From: Lepidonotus clava
Lineage: Eukaryota; Annelida; Polychaeta; Phyllodocida; Polynoidae
NCBI GenBank assembly: GCA_936440205.1
Contig: OW387143.1
Span: 34,422,949-34,486,948, forward strand
Direction of reading: 5' to 3'
Length of the DNA stretch: 64,000 nucleotides
Below the pieces are notes generated by a model. The model searched no databases. It was not told where the DNA came from and saw nothing but the letters and a program-made list of their open reading frames with translations. Position 1 is the first letter of the stretch; the number at the start of each line of letters is the position of its first letter. Shown piece after piece: positions 35,548 to 45,765 of the stretch. The translations under genes were made by a program, and so were the position numbers.

Positions 35548-35845
35548 GATAATGGCTAGCTCCTATCGCAGTCTCCTCGTTCGACTGCTGTCGTGCAAAA
35601 CATGATAATAGTTCCTGTATTATGTAAGACATAACACTCGCATGAAAGGATGTTCTTTATTTATTCCTGTGTTATTGTACTTACATGACAAGATCTCAAT
35701 TGACAATGAACAGCTCCAAGGATGGAATCCACTCAATCACACTCAGTCAACGCTCCTGCCTACTAAACAGTCTATCAGCTTCTTTTCCAATTCCAGGACG
35801 CAGCTTCTAGAACTCAACCTTTCCAGGATGTTTTACTCACAACCA
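35548..35845 (-). mobile_element. Partial LTR (copy C), same family as copies A and B
   Basis: On the minus strand it matches the central 300 bp of the solo LTRs at 6931 and 31156, including the AATAAA-type signal. The ends of the LTR are absent, and it abuts a TTAA-type MITE. A fossil fragment, broken. Confidence 0.7.
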
Positions 35846-36285
35846 CAACCAAATATTAAATTTTTTAATATAAAATTCCTGGTCCATGGGGGGGGGGGTC
35901 ATATAGGCCTACAAACCCCCTACAAACACCCTTTAGATAAACCTCATAGGCCCTAATTATCTTTGTTTCAACCGTTCAAGTTAAAGCCTTTGCTTTTAGG
36001 ATGTGGTTTTTTTCCCACCATAATATTTATTCACATTGAACCAAATAAATCATAATCAATTTCAGGTCAATGGCTAATATATAGTCAAGGAAAGTAAACT
36101 GAAGAAGAAAATGACGTTTTCCCTTACATCCCCATACTTGAAGGCCCTATAGGCCTTATTCTAGGTAGTGCTCATAATAATTGTTTTACAATGAAGCATA
36201 CAGGTATTTCTTCTTATTTTTAGGCTCTGTCGACAAACGTTTTCTATAATATCATATTAAAACCTTCTTTGGGAGTGTAGACCCT

Positions 36286-36540
36286 TAAAATCGACACTGT
36301 GATACGGGCATTTCTTAAATTCGACACGGCGACACAGCCGTTTTTAAAATTTGACATGTGACATGGCAATTTAGTGACAAATTACATGGCCCTCTTCTTA
36401 AATTCGACATGGGACAGAAGTTTTAAAAAGATAATGACATGCGACATGGTTATTTCTTAAATTCGACATGTGACATGGATCTAAACTGAATTATAATGAC
36501 ATGCGACACGGCCGTTTTTTAAATTTGACACGCGACGTGG
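36286..36540. repeat. Imperfect tandem repeat, TTAAATTCGACATG units
   Basis: TTCTTAAATTCGACATGTGA-type phrases recur five or six times at 40-60 base spacing. No gene overlaps. Confidence 0.6.
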
Positions 36541-36620
36541 AACCCCCCCCCCCCCATCCAGATCATTTTCTCCAACAGAGAAATTTACATGCTTATTGGT
36601 TGCAAATGACACCAATGTAA

Positions 36621-37270
36621 CAGGCCCGTAACTAGGGGGGGTGGCGGGGGTGGCGGGCCACACACACCCCATAAAGGACATTTTTCCAAAAGTTCCACCC
36701 TCCCTTCCAAAAGTTAATGGGGGTTCATATGACCCCCCCCCCCCCTTGGAGGATCCCTCCTCTAATTCCTAATGTAATATATGACAATAAATCAGAATAA
36801 TATGTATTTTAGCCCTTTCATTAACAACCCCCCCCCCCCTGGAAATAAAAGTTTGTACGAGCCCCCCCCCCCTCCCTAGGACGAACCCCCTACTAAGATA
36901 TGCGAACCCCCCCCCCCCCACACACACACACCCATGGTGAAATTTATGAATATTTTAGTGTTTCAATAATGTATTTCGCTCCTTACATCCTTACATACTA
37001 TACACCATTTAAGAAGCTTCTTTTTTCTCTCTCTATTGATACCAATAGAATTAGAAAGACATTCAAAAGTAACATTTTATTAATTTTAGATTGGATTTTT
37101 TTACTTTTATTTTTGAACAGTGATACCCCAGGTAATACTTGTTCGGTAAACAGGATCCACCCCTCTTGTGCTTTATTATCTTTTTTTATCTCACAAGTTT
37201 AATTAATTTGTGAACCCTATTACTCAAAAAAACACGAACCCCCCTCTGGAAAAAGCTGGCTACGGGCCTG
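36621..37270. mobile_element. Inverted-repeat element with CAGGCCCGTA ends
   Basis: Left CAGGCCCGTAACTAG and right (read inward) CAGGCCCGTAGCCAG; TAA lies on each side (36618-36620, 37271-37273). The interior is rich in long C and G runs. A third CAGGCCCGTACCCAGG-like end near 37594-37610 suggests a second, incomplete copy to the right. There is no coding capacity. Confidence 0.6.
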
Positions 37271-38066
37271 TAAAATATTGAAAGGTTCCACATTTTACTG
37301 GTCACCACCCCCTCAGGGGTAGATCCAAGGGTGGAGGGGTGGGGGCGGGGGTCCAGGGGGTCCTGACCTCCCGACCCCTTTTTTGATGGGGACTCAAACT
37401 TGCCAATGAGAAAAAAATGTCGCGCGCATGCACACAAATGCACACCATTTTAGTACTTACCTTATATGTGGACCTCCCCATTTCCGAAATTATGTATCTG
37501 CCCCTGTCCCTTTTCAAGTTCAAATTATTGAAAATAGGCCTAAAGGCAAGAGCTCCACTTGTGAAACCTCGCCACCCCCCCCACAGCAGACCCTGGGTAC
37601 GGGCCTGTGTAAATTGATCACCAACATGGCTCTCATCCTAATTTGGCCACATATGACGTCATCTGCACAATGTCTATAGGGATTCGAAATACCTGTATGT
37701 TTGGGATTCGAAAAAAATTCTCATGGAATGTGAGAACCTCCATAGCCTAGCTTCTAGGGCCTAATATAAAGCCTAATTCTATTTGGGATAAACTATTTCA
37801 TAGTTTAATAGGCCTAATATCTAACCTAAAACGGATCGTATGTCTACTAGTGCAGATGGGCCTGAGGGCATAATGATTCTGATATTAAAAATGAAAAATC
37901 AGAATATCGATATCGATCTATCCTATCTAAACCGCTTTATCTATTTCCACCATTTTAAAGATGTAGGCTATGGATGTAGGCTATTGAGCCCGGGATTGAG
38001 CCATTGAGAAGGTGCGCGAAATTCCCACTTGCAAAATAATAAATTAATATTTAAGGCTCACGATTG
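37271..38066. other. Intergenic sequence with low-complexity C/G runs
   Basis: Contains the possible extra CAGGCCCGTA end near 37600 and otherwise unremarkable AT-rich sequence up to the retroelement. Confidence 0.5.
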
Positions 38067-38248
38067 ATGGGCTGCGACAGACTTGTGGCAGGTATAAACT
38101 ACAGCGACAGTCTCCTAGCAACCCTCCTTGGCCACCCGAACTATGACGTCACGTCTCAACGGCCTGGTTTCACTTGAACTCGTCGTCCCACCCCTCACGG
38201 ACTAGAAGAATTTTTGTTGTGCTTTATCGTGGATATTGTTGTCCAGAA

Positions 38249-39286
38249 ATGGGTGGAAATAAGAAAAAGAAGTCCCCAAAGAAGAAGAGTACGTCTCAGA
38301 AGCCGGCGAAGTACTCGGTTCCACCTCTTTCACCGATGCGGACTAGATCTCACACGGAGACATTGTCTCCGCTGGGCGCGCCCGCGGCCGCTGAACCTCC
38401 GGTGGCCCCTCCCGTTCCAGCTCCTCCGGCGAGCTTTGCCTTATCTGCTTCTTCGATCAAATCATTGGAACAGAAGTTTGAGAACAGATTCGCGCAGATG
38501 GAAACCACTATCAGGTCATCTCTTTCACAGTTAGCGTCTATTACTACAGCCCAGGCCGCGCAAATTCCCGTCCCTGCGGCGGCGACGATTGACCCCCCCC
38601 CCGCTGACCCAGTTAAACAAGGAGGTCACGGATCTCGGTCACGACGAAACGCCTCTACGTCGTCATCCTCATCTAGTTCTTCAAGCTCCGATGACGACTC
38701 TTCGCCGGAGGATAGGCATCGCTCTCGTGAGAAGAAGAAAGACAAGAAGAAGAAAGGCAAGTACGATACAGCCAAGTATCTCAGGGATGGTGATAAATTG
38801 CTCTCCTACGAACGCCTTGTCCTGGCGAACCTTCGCATGGCTTTAAAGTTTTACAAGAAGGAACGGGATATCACAGGATTCCTGGAACATATGATCCTTG
38901 TAGGCGAGAAAGCCGAGACCAGAGTTTTTACCAGCGAAGCTTTAATTCGTTACGACGAATCAGTTAAGCAGGCTGCGAAAGACCATGGCCTAAAGATGTT
39001 CAAGAAGGTGGACCCAGCTAACATCATGCGTCATCTCTCGTATGACGGCACCCAAGTTGCCGTCAACGCTAAGAAATCGAGTGGGCCCTCATCCTGTCAC
39101 ACCCAAAGTAAGAATTCTACCGGCCACAATTACGCCTGCATTAAGCATAATTTTGCTCAAGATGGCTGCAAAGAAGGGAGATCTTGCCGTTTCAAACACA
39201 TTTGTTCGGCATGCAGTGGTACCGGTCACATCAATTCTGACTGCCCCAACATCAAGAGAAGCTCTTCGGCCTCACTCCAAAAATGA
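38249..39286 (+). CDS. Gag-like protein of the tyrosine-recombinase retroelement
   Basis: About 345 aa from the ATG at 38249 (MGGNKKKKSPKKK); an upstream in-frame ATG at 38174 would add 25 residues. It has a basic N-terminus, a Pro/Ala-rich stretch, a Ser/Asp-rich linker and a Lys-rich segment. Near the C-terminus is a C-x9-C-x5-C-x3-H finger followed by a zinc knuckle, CSACSGTGHINSDC (C-x2-C-x4-H-x4-C). DIRS-type ORF1 proteins share this finger pair, which is thought to bind the element RNA. It is followed 54 bases later by the RT frame. Confidence 0.75.
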   Translation: MGGNKKKKSPKKKSTSQKPAKYSVPPLSPMRTRSHTETLSPLGAPAAAEPPVAPPVPAPPASFALSASSIKSLEQKFENRFAQMETTIRSSLSQLASITTAQAAQIPVPAAATIDPPPADPVKQGGHGSRSRRNASTSSSSSSSSSSDDDSSPEDRHRSREKKKDKKKKGKYDTAKYLRDGDKLLSYERLVLANLRMALKFYKKERDITGFLEHMILVGEKAETRVFTSEALIRYDESVKQAAKDHGLKMFKKVDPANIMRHLSYDGTQVAVNAKKSSGPSSCHTQSKNSTGHNYACIKHNFAQDGCKEGRSCRFKHICSACSGTGHINSDCPNIKRSSSASLQK

Positions 39287-39340
39287 AGCCATGAGGTCGG
39301 CGACAGTGGAAATAGCTCACGCAACACATGTCAATTTGTT

Positions 39341-41359
39341 ATGAACGAGCGTTGTGATGGTGATGTGCACAACCCACCGTTGGATACCCTAAGTTGTTTT
39401 CCTAGGTTACCCGGGACTCTTTCCCATGGCAACGGGAATCCCCCGGTGTCACCGGATGACGTCACTAAGTCACATGACCTCGAGTCCGCCATCTTTACTC
39501 CTCTCGTCGCCGACCCTCTCGTTGCGGGTTCCCCCCCTCCCATTGACTTTCCGGGCGGTGAGTACCCTGCTGACACCCCTGTATTTGTTACCCCACCTGT
39601 GAACGATGTTCCTGCCATTTGTGTTTATGAAAAATGTTTGTCTGGGGACTGTGATTGTGTACATTTGATCGGCGACTCGCCGTGCCAGCTGAAGCCATGT
39701 CGCTGGGCCCAACTGTTGTATGGGGATGCCGCCGTGCTCCCCCCCAATTCGGATGACATGTCCTACCTATGGAAGGGCATTGTCTGTGGATTTGATATTA
39801 TGGACGATGTCTGTCCTTCTACCTACTTTTGTAAAAATTACGATTCCATCCTAGACGAAAAGTTTAGACGTGAATACTCCGACTTGCTAACGAAGGAGTT
39901 AGCCGAGCACAAGGTTGCCAGGACTTCCGTGACCCCCAAGTGTGTCCACTCTCTGGGAGCCGTAGTAAAACAGGATGGTTCCCTTAGGCCCATCACGGAT
40001 TGTTCAAGGCCTGATGGCTCCTCCATCAACAACTTCATGAACTCTACTTTCGAAACCTTCTGTTACAAGTCTGTCGAGGACGCAGTTGAACTCCTAGAAA
40101 CCGGTGAATTCATGTCGGTGGTGCACATCTCATCGGCTTACCGCTCAGTGAATGTCAACCCTAAGCACACCACCTTCCAAGGACTTTCCTGGGACCTCGG
40201 CCAGGGAGAAGAGTTATTTGTAGACCTACGCCTGTGCTTTGGCCTCCGCTGCGCCCCCAAGATTTTCGACTCTATTTCGAATTTCATAGTGCTGGCCGCA
40301 AATCACCTGGGTGCCCCGAGAATCATAAACTATCTGGACGATTTCCTCATAATCAGTCCCGATCAGGAGTCTTGCCTACACGACAGGAACATTTTGACAG
40401 ACCTCCTTGAATTCCTCGGTTTCAAAGTATCCTGGAAGAAGGTCACTGACCCCTCCCCTATCACCACCTTCTTGGGCATCACCATCGATTCAATCAAGTT
40501 CGAGCTGTCGCTCCCCCCTCAGAAAGTTGAAAAGCTCAAGAGCTGCCTTCTGGAACTGATAAACAAGGGTCACGCCACCAAGAAAGAACTGGAGCGAATA
40601 GGTGGTCTAGTCTCACACTGCTCTTATGTGGTGCGGGGAGGCAGGACCTTCAGCCGCCGCATTTTTGACTTAGCGGCATCCTACTCCCCTCGTTCTAGAT
40701 CAATCCCCCTTAACACAGAGATCCGGGCAGACTTCGAATGGTGGCTCGCCTTTTGTCATATTTTCAACTGCCGTGCCTGCATTATCCGCCACTACTTCCC
40801 CGCCCCCATGGTTTCAGACTCATCCTTCCGGGGTTTCGGCGTGTGGTTAGGCCGTGACTGGCTTTACGGTACCTGGGAACCAGAGAATCCCCCACTTGTC
40901 ACCCCTCCAACCTGTGTGCATCGTACTGATCCCCCCACCTTTGATACTGTCACCAGGAACATAAACGTCTGTGAGCTGTGGCCAGTGGTAGCAGGACTCC
41001 ACCGCTGGGCCCCTCTTCTCAAGAACCACCGACTCCACGTCATTACAGACAACATGCAGGTGCTTGCCATGCTAAACACTGGCCGCAGCGCCAACCGCAC
41101 CTGCATGGCCTGGCTCAGAGAAATTTTCTGGATTTGTTTCGTTAATAACATGGACGTCTTCGCCACGTATATCAAATCCGAGGACAACACTCTAGCTGAT
41201 GCCCTCTCAAGGGCTTCCTACCCGGGCATGACTGCCAAATGCCACGCCTTCCTCGAGGAATTTAACATGTGCTGCTCTCTGCCTTCCAGCGTGGACCATC
41301 CAGGACCTCCAGTCAAGACGCCACCAGCTGCAGTCCGCCGCCTTGGCCGACACCACTAA
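39341..41359 (+). CDS. Reverse transcriptase-RNase H of the tyrosine-recombinase retroelement
   Basis: 672 aa, open throughout. The YLDD box of the RT palm is at residues 331-334, preceded by LRCAPKIFDSISNF. The RNase H domain follows, with HVITDNMQVLAML (Asp near 570) and TYIKSEDNTLADALSR, the usual ending of DIRS-type RNase H. It copies element RNA into DNA. Its end overlaps the start of the recombinase frame by 17 bases, a compact layout seen in this group. Confidence 0.85.
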   Translation: MNERCDGDVHNPPLDTLSCFPRLPGTLSHGNGNPPVSPDDVTKSHDLESAIFTPLVADPLVAGSPPPIDFPGGEYPADTPVFVTPPVNDVPAICVYEKCLSGDCDCVHLIGDSPCQLKPCRWAQLLYGDAAVLPPNSDDMSYLWKGIVCGFDIMDDVCPSTYFCKNYDSILDEKFRREYSDLLTKELAEHKVARTSVTPKCVHSLGAVVKQDGSLRPITDCSRPDGSSINNFMNSTFETFCYKSVEDAVELLETGEFMSVVHISSAYRSVNVNPKHTTFQGLSWDLGQGEELFVDLRLCFGLRCAPKIFDSISNFIVLAANHLGAPRIINYLDDFLIISPDQESCLHDRNILTDLLEFLGFKVSWKKVTDPSPITTFLGITIDSIKFELSLPPQKVEKLKSCLLELINKGHATKKELERIGGLVSHCSYVVRGGRTFSRRIFDLAASYSPRSRSIPLNTEIRADFEWWLAFCHIFNCRACIIRHYFPAPMVSDSSFRGFGVWLGRDWLYGTWEPENPPLVTPPTCVHRTDPPTFDTVTRNINVCELWPVVAGLHRWAPLLKNHRLHVITDNMQVLAMLNTGRSANRTCMAWLREIFWICFVNNMDVFATYIKSEDNTLADALSRASYPGMTAKCHAFLEEFNMCCSLPSSVDHPGPPVKTPPAAVRRLGRHH

Positions 41360-42369
41360 GAAGAGCCGCGCCTGCCAGATGAACTGCTATCGCCGCTTCT
41401 GCGATATGTTTAAACTTCCCCCCTTCCCTTGTTCATCGGACCAGGCTAGCCTATATGCCGCCTTCATCAGTGACTTTATGTCACCCTCTTCAGTTTCCAA
41501 TTATCTCTCGGGCCTATGGGCTCATCAAAGGTCCTTGGGCCTGGAGCCGTCCCCTTATGACTACAGACTTCGTCAAACCCTCCGTCGGATTAAGCGCCTT
41601 GGCCGCTCGTCCAGGCCCCCCCGTAGGCCTCTCTCACTAGAGGACCTCCGATCCATGTACATGCACATTAATTCCCTTCTACCGCATGATTTAGTATTCT
41701 GGTCGGCCCTGACCCTGGCCTACCGGGCCCTTCTACGCAAGTCGCACTACACCCCTTCCCCCCATGTTCTGTGCTGGAGGAACATTTCCCTTTATCCAGA
41801 CCACTTGGTCTTAGTCCTGCATTCCTCGAAGACTGATCAATTCGCCTCCAGGCCCCACCGTATCATCCTGAACTCCTCCCCGGGCTCTTTCCTTTGCCCC
41901 ATCAGATGGCTCTCCGAACTATCTAGAGTCCACAACCCACTTGAGTCTCCCAGCCCGGGGAGGCCTTTATCCCATGGAGTACCTGTGGTTCAACAACCGT
42001 CTGAAGGACTTGGCTTCCCGCATTGGTCTCAGCCCCGTGCTGGTGAGTTCCCACTCTCTCAGGCACGGCGGAGCCTCCCTCATGGCTTCGCTCGGTTCCC
42101 CGTTAATGGATATTCTGGCCCGAGGCGGTTGGTCCTCTGCTGCCATCTTCCAGTACCTACGCCACTCAGATGCTTCACTTCGTGTGATCGACACTTGTGT
42201 CTCAACTACTCAACTAGACTTTCTGATATTCCGTGAATATGTGGCTTGGCGGTGGTTTGGCCGTTTTCCGGTCGTCAGTTTCGCCAATCCACGTATCTCA
42301 CTTATTTATTACATGCTTATCGATCCTAATCATATCACACTCTCATATATCTGGGGGGACGACAGCTAG
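41343..42369 (+). pseudogene. Tyrosine recombinase region of the retroelement (broken about once)
   Basis: The region carries the features of DIRS/Ngaro recombinases: an N-terminal SAM-like part (SVSNYLSGLWAHQRSLGL), a first catalytic Arg in the TLAYRALLRKSHY segment, the HSLRHGGAS box (HxxR) and the YLRHS box with the nucleophilic Tyr. In intact relatives this enzyme joins a circular DNA copy into the genome without target duplication. Confidence 0.75.
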
Positions 42370-42414
42370 TATTATGGGCTGCGACAGACTTGTGAGTAGT
42401 ATAGGGTTTGGTTG

Positions 42415-42710
42415 AGTTCGAACTGAACTCAACCTCCTTTTTGGAGGCGATCGGTCGCCTCCAGAAAGTAGGTCTAGTTCGAACTGAACTCAACCTCCTT
42501 TTTGGAGGCGATCGGTCGCCTCCAGAAAGTAGGTCTAGTTCAAACTGAACTCAACCTCCTTTTTGGAGGCGATCAGTCGCCTCTAGAAAGTAGGTCTAGT
42601 TCAAACTGAACTAGACCTACTATTTGGAGGCAATCGATCGCCTCTAGAAAGTAGCTCTAGTTCAAACTGAACTCGATCTACTTTTTGGAGGTGATCAGTC
42701 TGTGCCATGT
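42415..42710. repeat. 61-bp tandem array of hairpin-forming units
   Basis: Five units with an exact 61-bp period (AACTGAACT recurs at 42421, 42482, 42543, 42604, 42665). Each has an 8-bp hairpin stem GGAGGCGA / TCGCCTCC around TCGG, and a second palindrome, GTTGAGTTC / GAACTCAAC. The first two units are almost identical and later ones diverge. The array begins 20 bases past the right 21-bp repeat of the retroelement, so it may be part of that element's end. Confidence 0.85.
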
Positions 42711-42886
42711 CACAGACAAGGTCTTGAGAATGTTGAGGTTATGTTGTAACATTTGTTACAGCGTCATCCATGTGGTGAGATAAGATTTTTTTATTGCATG
42801 AATCAGTGGAACATCTGTGATGGGAAATGTTTATGAGGTTGTTGTTGTGACTAATTCTGAGTGTTTTGTAATATTTATTTTTTTAC

Positions 42887-42904
42887 AAATGTTCTTAAGA
42901 TTAG
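42887..42904 (+). promoter_or_regulatory. Junction motif AAATGTTCTTAAGAT upstream of dUTPase-like fragment
   Basis: Same 15 bases as the copy following the Polinton ATPase gene. It lies 8 bases before the dUTPase-like reading frame, outside the recognisable Polinton. Confidence 0.5.
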
Positions 42905-42911
42905 TGCGAGA

Positions 42912-43040
42912 ATAAAGTTTGTTAAGCTGACAGATCAGGCTTTTACTCCGAAGAGGAGATCACCATGTGTTGCGGGGTTAGATTTGTTTAGTGAGAATGA
43001 TTATGTGATTCAGTCAAGCGATAAGATTTTAGTTTCAACT
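42912..43040 (+). pseudogene. dUTPase-like N-terminal fragment
   Basis: The translation IKFVKLTDQAFTPKR, then CVAGLDLFS and DYVIQSSDKILVST, follows the start of trimeric dUTPases, including motif I (AGxDL). Similarity stops after about 43 residues, where the family would continue for another 90. AT-rich codons resemble the Polinton more than the host genes. It could be an exon of a host DUT-like gene, but no donor is obvious and no continuation appears nearby; a remnant of a virus-like element fits better. Confidence 0.55.
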
Positions 43041-44719
43041 ATCCTACCACTGATACGATGTATCACTGCTTAAGTCAGGTTTATGATAATTTGCATGCGA
43101 GATAATGGCTATAGACATATGCATAACATGTCTATAATATTGAAAAATGTTTGTTACATAATAACATCTACTAAAACAACTGAAAACATTGACAAACATA
43201 ATTCCTAAGAGGACTAGGGTATTTGAACTGACACACATTGAGTGTGCTACCAGGAGCATATACTGAGTTAAACACTGGCCTACTTTTCTTCAGTCCTTTT
43301 GGGTCACTCTGTTGGGTGCAGCCTGTATACACAGGGAGCGGCCTGCATGTGGAGGAGGGGGGAGGGGACCACTTCTGTTATTCTGATACTTTAATCTGCT
43401 TTAATCACTCTATACAATGAATATTTTTAATGCAGTATACTGATAACAATGTATTCTCTTATAATAATGTATTCAATAGTTTCAATGGACAGTCAAACTT
43501 TGAAACATTTATTTATATCTCTGATATATTGTCATCTATTGATCCAGTGATAATGTTAGAAAAAATAAGCATGTGACAACGGCGCACTCCCTGTCAATTC
43601 TAGGACGACATTTTCACTTTAATGTACCATTTTTGGTTCATTTTGATTAAATTAAAATTCCTAATGTTCCATGGGTGCATTGATCTCAAAATTAATGTGA
43701 CATTTAAATTTTGGTGCAGCCCTAACATTTTCACTGTTGATCTCTACAAATTCTAGATTTTTTAAAATCAAATCACAGGTCTAAAAGTATTATTCATTCA
43801 ATGTATATATCTATATATATATAGATAATCATTGACACTACAAAATATTCTGTATATTATGGGTATAAGCCATACTTCATGCCTATCTTAGAACAATTTT
43901 ATAGCCTAACACTGTAATTAACTGTTCTCAAACCTAAAATCCGGATAAAGGGGGGGCATTCTGATATAGTGACCACATGGGTTTGTCTCAAGGTGACCAC
44001 TATATCTAAAGTGCCCTCACCCCCCCCCCCCCCATTTCAGAGTGGTCTATGTGCTGGTAAATACGTGGTAAATCTGTCTAAAGTACGTGGTTCCCATGGC
44101 GGGAGAGTCATGAAATATGTGTCATCCTTACCTAAAAATGGAGAAGGGGATATGTCAAACAGGTGGTCAGTGGGGCTAGCTCATGTAAAGCAAGCTCTTT
44201 CTCCCATAAGGGTTGGTAGGACGTTAAACTACCCCAACAAATCAAAAAAGAAAAACAGGTATTGTAAGATATACAAATGAGTAAACTTATATACACAATA
44301 AGAAAAATGAATGCAATAGAATGGAAACACAAGTGGAAAATGTCTAAAGTTTGCCAAACTACCTCTTATATTACTGTCTCTTATATAAGACATATCTACA
44401 TAAGAATAAAAGAACATTATATGTACCATGGGTCTCTTATTTTAGCAACTCCCCCCCCCCCCCTCTTGACCCCCACTCTTGACGCAGTACTTGTAAGTGT
44501 TACCACATGACATCAGATGGTCAGGATGGCTGTTTTTTCTGTGTCACGACACAGGGATCTATGTTTGGCTATAGTGGCCTACGTGATGGGTCCCATGTAA
44601 TGTACTTTCTTTGTACGTAGTTTCTCACGTTTTGAGACTATTTCCCGCTGCACAGAAATGTTCTTGTGATCGGTAGCGGATAGCAGGGAATTACTCCTGC
44701 GTGGGTCGGAGACTTGGTG

Positions 44720-45765
44720 AGTTTTCACTAATCTAGCTTTATTTTGTTCACAGGTCCTGAGGAGTTGAAACATTTCTCACTTTGTTCAGAAAGATCTTTG
44801 TAATTGTTGCTTATGAGAAATGTTGCAGAAATTATTTAAGGCTTCAGAGTTTCCATTAATTCTGTTTTGCTTTGTTTGTAGTGTCTGGGATGCTGAAACA
44901 TTTCTATTTATTTTCAGAAATGTCTTCATAATTGCGTGTGGTAAAATATGTCACCGATATTGTCAAAGACTTTACAGTTTTCACTAATTCTCCTTAATTT
45001 TTGTTTACAGTTTCTGAGGATGCTGAAACATTTCTATTTTCAGAAATGTCTTCATAATTGTTTGTAGTAAAATATGGCACTGATAGTGTCAAAGACTTGA
45101 GAGTTTTCACTAATTCTTCCTTATTTTGTTTACAGTTTCTGGGGGTGTTGAAACATTTCTCACTTTGTTAGTTATTCATGTTTAAATCCATATCAACATC
45201 TATGGTCTATCACTGTGAGAACAAAAGTTGACAATTCTGTCTTGGGTGATTGAATCTATGAGAAGGTAGAGACCAAAAAGAAGGTGTTCTTTAATGTGCC
45301 TGGTCCCATAGGCAGACACTAAACAGCCGATGACCTTCATAGGAGCCTTTAATAACCTAGTCGTTGCCACTGGGAGACAGGCAGAGGGGTGTAGTAGTCA
45401 AGCTGAGGCCCAGAATTGGACCGCGGCCACCCTAATAACAGACGGTCGGGCTAAACACTTCACCATCTCCCCAAGCCTTTCTCACTTTGTTCACAAAGAC
45501 ATTTGTGGTTGTTGCTTGTGAGAATTGTCATTGAAACTGTTAAAGGCTTTTAAGTTTTCACTAATTCTGCTTTATTCTGTAAATAGTTTCCAGGGTCTTC
45601 AAACATTTCTGTTTTCAGAAATGTTTTCATAATTGTTTATTGTGAAATATGTCAAAGATATTGTCAAACATTTCGGAGTTTCACTAATTCTGCTTTATCT
45701 TGTTCATAGTTTGTTGGGTGTTCGAACATTTCTCATTTTGTTCAGAAAGGCAGAATTAGTGAAAA
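44720..45765 (-). repeat. Left, inverted arm of a 115-130 bp repeat array
   Basis: About eight units read TTCACTAATTCTGCTTTATT, then TTCACAGTTTCTG, GAAACATTTCTC, CAGAAATGTC and TTCATAATTG. They are reverse complements of the units to the right. A stretch of unrelated sequence (about 45167-45470) interrupts the arm. Confidence 0.85.

Larger units (their letters stand above)
38067..42394 (+). mobile_element. Tyrosine-recombinase retroelement (DIRS/Ngaro type)
   Basis: Three coding regions follow each other: a Gag-like protein, a reverse transcriptase-RNase H protein and a tyrosine recombinase. This combination, without a DDE integrase or LTRs, defines the DIRS order. An identical 21-bp sequence (ATGGGCTGCGACAGACTTGT plus one base) marks both ends, at 38067-38087 and 42374-42394; I take these as element-end direct repeats in the manner of Ngaro-like split repeats. 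Reading frames are nearly all open and I count about one break, so the copy is young but probably not whole. GC content and codon use are well above the surroundings. Confidence 0.85.
42711..44719. other. Non-coding stretch with a dUTPase-like fragment and C-runs
   Basis: Apart from the dUTPase-like piece near its start, I see a TATATA palindrome near 43805, a small inverted repeat (GTGACCAC / GTGGTCAC-like) around 43970-44000 and C(14)-type runs near 44019 and 44448. No other gene is supported. Confidence 0.5.

Noticed and set aside
39331-42194. Several minus-strand frames of 63-108 codons.
   Set aside because: They lie antisense to the high-GC retroelement genes and share no feature with known proteins.
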